Assembly: GCA_002509495.1 (NCBI GenBank)
Contig: DAEV01000131.1
Coordinates: forward strand, 1 to 13,965
DNA from: Methanolinea sp. UBA473
GTDB lineage: Archaea > Halobacteriota > Methanomicrobia > Methanomicrobiales > Methanospirillaceae
Reading direction: 5' to 3'
Length of the DNA: 13,965 bases
The notes under the pieces were generated by a model. That model was given only the letters and a program-made list of their open reading frames with translations. It ran no database searches and was not told where the DNA came from. This document shows, piece after piece, positions 12,810 to 13,965 of this stretch. The first letter of the stretch is position 1; each line of letters opens with the position of its first letter. The position numbers were made by a program, and so were the translations under genes.

Positions 12810-13534
12810 CCGTGATCGAGTTCTCACATGTCGACAAGAGTTTCGGGGAAAAAGTCGTCCTCCGCGACCTGACCTTCCGGGTAGAGAAAGGGGAGATCTT
12901 TACCCTCATCGGACCGAGCGGTTCTGGAAAGAGCACGATCCTTCGGTTAATCAACCTCCTCGACGATCCAAGCAGCGGGACCGTCTCCTTCGACGGGCAG
13001 GATACTGCGGTTCCCAACCGGGAAAAAGTTGGAATGCGCAGGCGAATGGCGATGGTCTTCCAGAAACCCATGGCGATCCGGGGAAACGTCTACGATAACG
13101 TAGCCATCGGTCTCGTTTTCCGGAAGGAAAAGGGCGCCGGGATAAAGAACCGCGTATCAGAGGCGCTCGCGCTTGTGGGGCTCTCCGGGTACGAAGAACG
13201 GAAAGCGTCCACCCTGTCGGGCGGGGAACTCCAGCGGGTGGCTATTGCCCGTGCCCTGGCAATGAATCCCAAGATTATGCTTTTCGATGAACCCACCAGC
13301 GCTCTTGACCCGGAGATGATTAAAGAGGTTCTGGATGTGATGCTGGCGTTAGCCAATGAGGGTATGACTATGGTCGTAGTTTCTCACGAGATGGGCTTTG
13401 CCCGTGCTGCCGCCAGCAGGGTTATTTTTATGGATGAAGGAAGAATTGTCGAGCAGGGACAACCGGACCAGCTCTTTGATGCTCCTAAAGAAGAGCGTAC
13501 CAAAATCTTTCTCAGTAAAGTTCTGCAAATCTGA
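12806..13534 (+). CDS. tupC: Tungstate ABC transporter ATP-binding protein
   Basis: Powers tungstate import with TupB on the inner face of the membrane. The 242 residues show Walker A GPSGSGKST (36-44), Q-loop Gln86 (MVFQKP), signature LSGGELQR (137-144), Walker B IMLFDEPTSALDP (157-169), and the H-loop His194 (VVSHEMG). It is a single ABC domain without the C-terminal TOBE/MOP regulatory domain found in ModC and WtpC, so there is no built-in oxyanion inhibition by that route. The start GTG (12806) overlaps the tupB stop in GTGA; a second GTG at 12812 is possible. Tungstate rather than molybdate is chosen from the TupA/TupB signatures of its partners. Confidence 0.92.
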   Translation: MTVIEFSHVDKSFGEKVVLRDLTFRVEKGEIFTLIGPSGSGKSTILRLINLLDDPSSGTVSFDGQDTAVPNREKVGMRRRMAMVFQKPMAIRGNVYDNVAIGLVFRKEKGAGIKNRVSEALALVGLSGYEERKASTLSGGELQRVAIARALAMNPKIMLFDEPTSALDPEMIKEVLDVMLALANEGMTMVVVSHEMGFARAAASRVIFMDEGRIVEQGQPDQLFDAPKEERTKIFLSKVLQI

Positions 13535-13680
13535 GATACACTGATATAAATGCCAATTCCTGTTGTTTTTCTGATTTAAAATTAAAGAATAATGATTGAT
13601 AAAAGAGAGTCTCCTGCATGAAAGAAAATATTATGGTGAAGATTCTCGCATAATCGCCGCCCAAGTACATTAGATAATAC
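13535..13680 (+). other. AT-rich gap between tupC and the EamA gene
   Basis: This gap is clearly more AT-rich than the rest of the window. It contains a T5 tract (13566-13570) that may terminate tupBC, and A/T runs such as GATTTAAAATTAAAG that could act as a promoter for the next gene. No operator copy is seen. Only an 11-codon open frame (13618-13653) occurs, which I do not regard as a gene. Confidence 0.4.
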
Positions 13681-13965
13681 ATGCCACAAAATTTGAAATC
13701 ATCCTCTGTTCTGGCACTAGCATCCCTGGTGGGTGTTACGGCTGTCTGGGGCGCGACGTTCATCGTGGTGCAAAATGCAATTTCCCGGATGCCTGTAATG
13801 GATTTTCTCGCTGTAAGGTTCACCCTGGCGGCGATTGTCATGTTTCTCATTAAGCCCAAATGTCTCCGCGGGATTAATCGTCTTGAACTCAGGCGCGGCC
13901 TTGTTGCCGGCATACTGCTGGGAGCATCTTATATTTTCCAGACCTTTGGCCTGAAGTACACTTCT
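13681..13965 (+). CDS. EamA/DMT-family membrane transporter, 3' end cut by window edge
   Basis: The 95 visible codons start MPQNLKSSSVLALASLVGVT and continue AVWGATFIVVQNAISRMP, VMDFLAVRFTLAAIVMFLI and GLVAGILLGASYIFQTFGLK. This is the N-terminal half-repeat of the drug/metabolite transporter superfamily: a W-G-x-x-F first helix, an RF-x-x-A second helix, and a G-x-x-x-x-x-x-Y-x-F-Q-x-x-G-L third segment. The substrate cannot be told; family members export amino acids, nucleosides or other metabolites. The ATG at 13681 lacks a Shine-Dalgarno sequence. The coding sequence follows an AT-rich gap. There is no evidence that it belongs to the metal island. Confidence 0.9.
   Translation, partial: MPQNLKSSSVLALASLVGVTAVWGATFIVVQNAISRMPVMDFLAVRFTLAAIVMFLIKPKCLRGINRLELRRGLVAGILLGASYIFQTFGLKYTS

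Noticed and set aside
13618..13653. 11-codon open frame upstream of the EamA gene
   Set aside because: It lies in an AT-rich gap and has no ribosome site or other support; frames this short are expected by chance.
1..13965. CRISPR arrays, tRNA or rRNA genes, insertion sequences
   Set aside because: No regularly spaced direct repeats, no cloverleaf-like sequence, no transposase or terminal inverted repeats were found on reading either strand.

Overview
The window looks like chromosomal DNA of a euryarchaeon, most likely a methanogen of the Methanomicrobiales. The signs are archaeal protein families throughout, TATA-type promoters, short T-tract terminators, GGTGA-type ribosome binding sites beside apparently leaderless genes, and a tungstate-heavy gene content. 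The taxonomic call is an inference; no methanogenesis marker gene lies inside the window.

Left part (1-5716). A 5'-partial CTP synthase gene (pyrG, minus, TTG start) and a PaaI-type hotdog thioesterase (minus) are followed by a small unknown gene (plus). Next comes a compact three-gene plus-strand operon: a family-2 glycosyltransferase of the dolichyl-phosphate-sugar synthase type, a 607-residue TPR protein with a C-terminal winged helix, and a BrxD-like (DUF2791) AAA+ ATPase whose start overlaps the TPR gene. No other BREX gene is visible, so the TPR-wHTH/ATPase pair is an orphan two-component candidate system. A convergent hisD (histidinol dehydrogenase, minus) follows.

Right part (7022-13534). 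This is a molybdate/tungstate homeostasis island. It holds tupA (tungstate-binding lipoprotein), trmO (tRNA t6A37 methyltransferase family), a 480-base gene-free stretch with a strong TATA box and several hairpins, a MOT1-family molybdate transporter, a MosA/MosB-like molybdenum/tungsten storage protein, a 68-residue basic protein, a 114-residue winged-helix protein (candidate regulator), and tupBC (permease and ATPase). The tup transporter is split: tupA lies about 4 kb from tupBC.

Three promoter regions of this island (before tupA, between the storage-protein gene and the 68-residue gene, and before tupBC) carry nearly the same 18-20 bp palindromic element, of the form CAnYTG-GTAnnn-CAnnnG. 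In each case it sits directly downstream of an ATAT-type TATA element, where transcription should start. I infer one regulon in which uptake (TupABC, MOT1) and storage (Mos-like protein) are controlled together, probably by repression when the metal is plentiful. The winged-helix protein encoded between two of the sites is the obvious candidate regulator. The tupBC leader is about 120 bases long, with hairpins and a T7 tract, so a second, RNA-level control is possible.

Right edge (13681-13965): the start of an EamA/DMT-family membrane transporter gene, cut by the window end.
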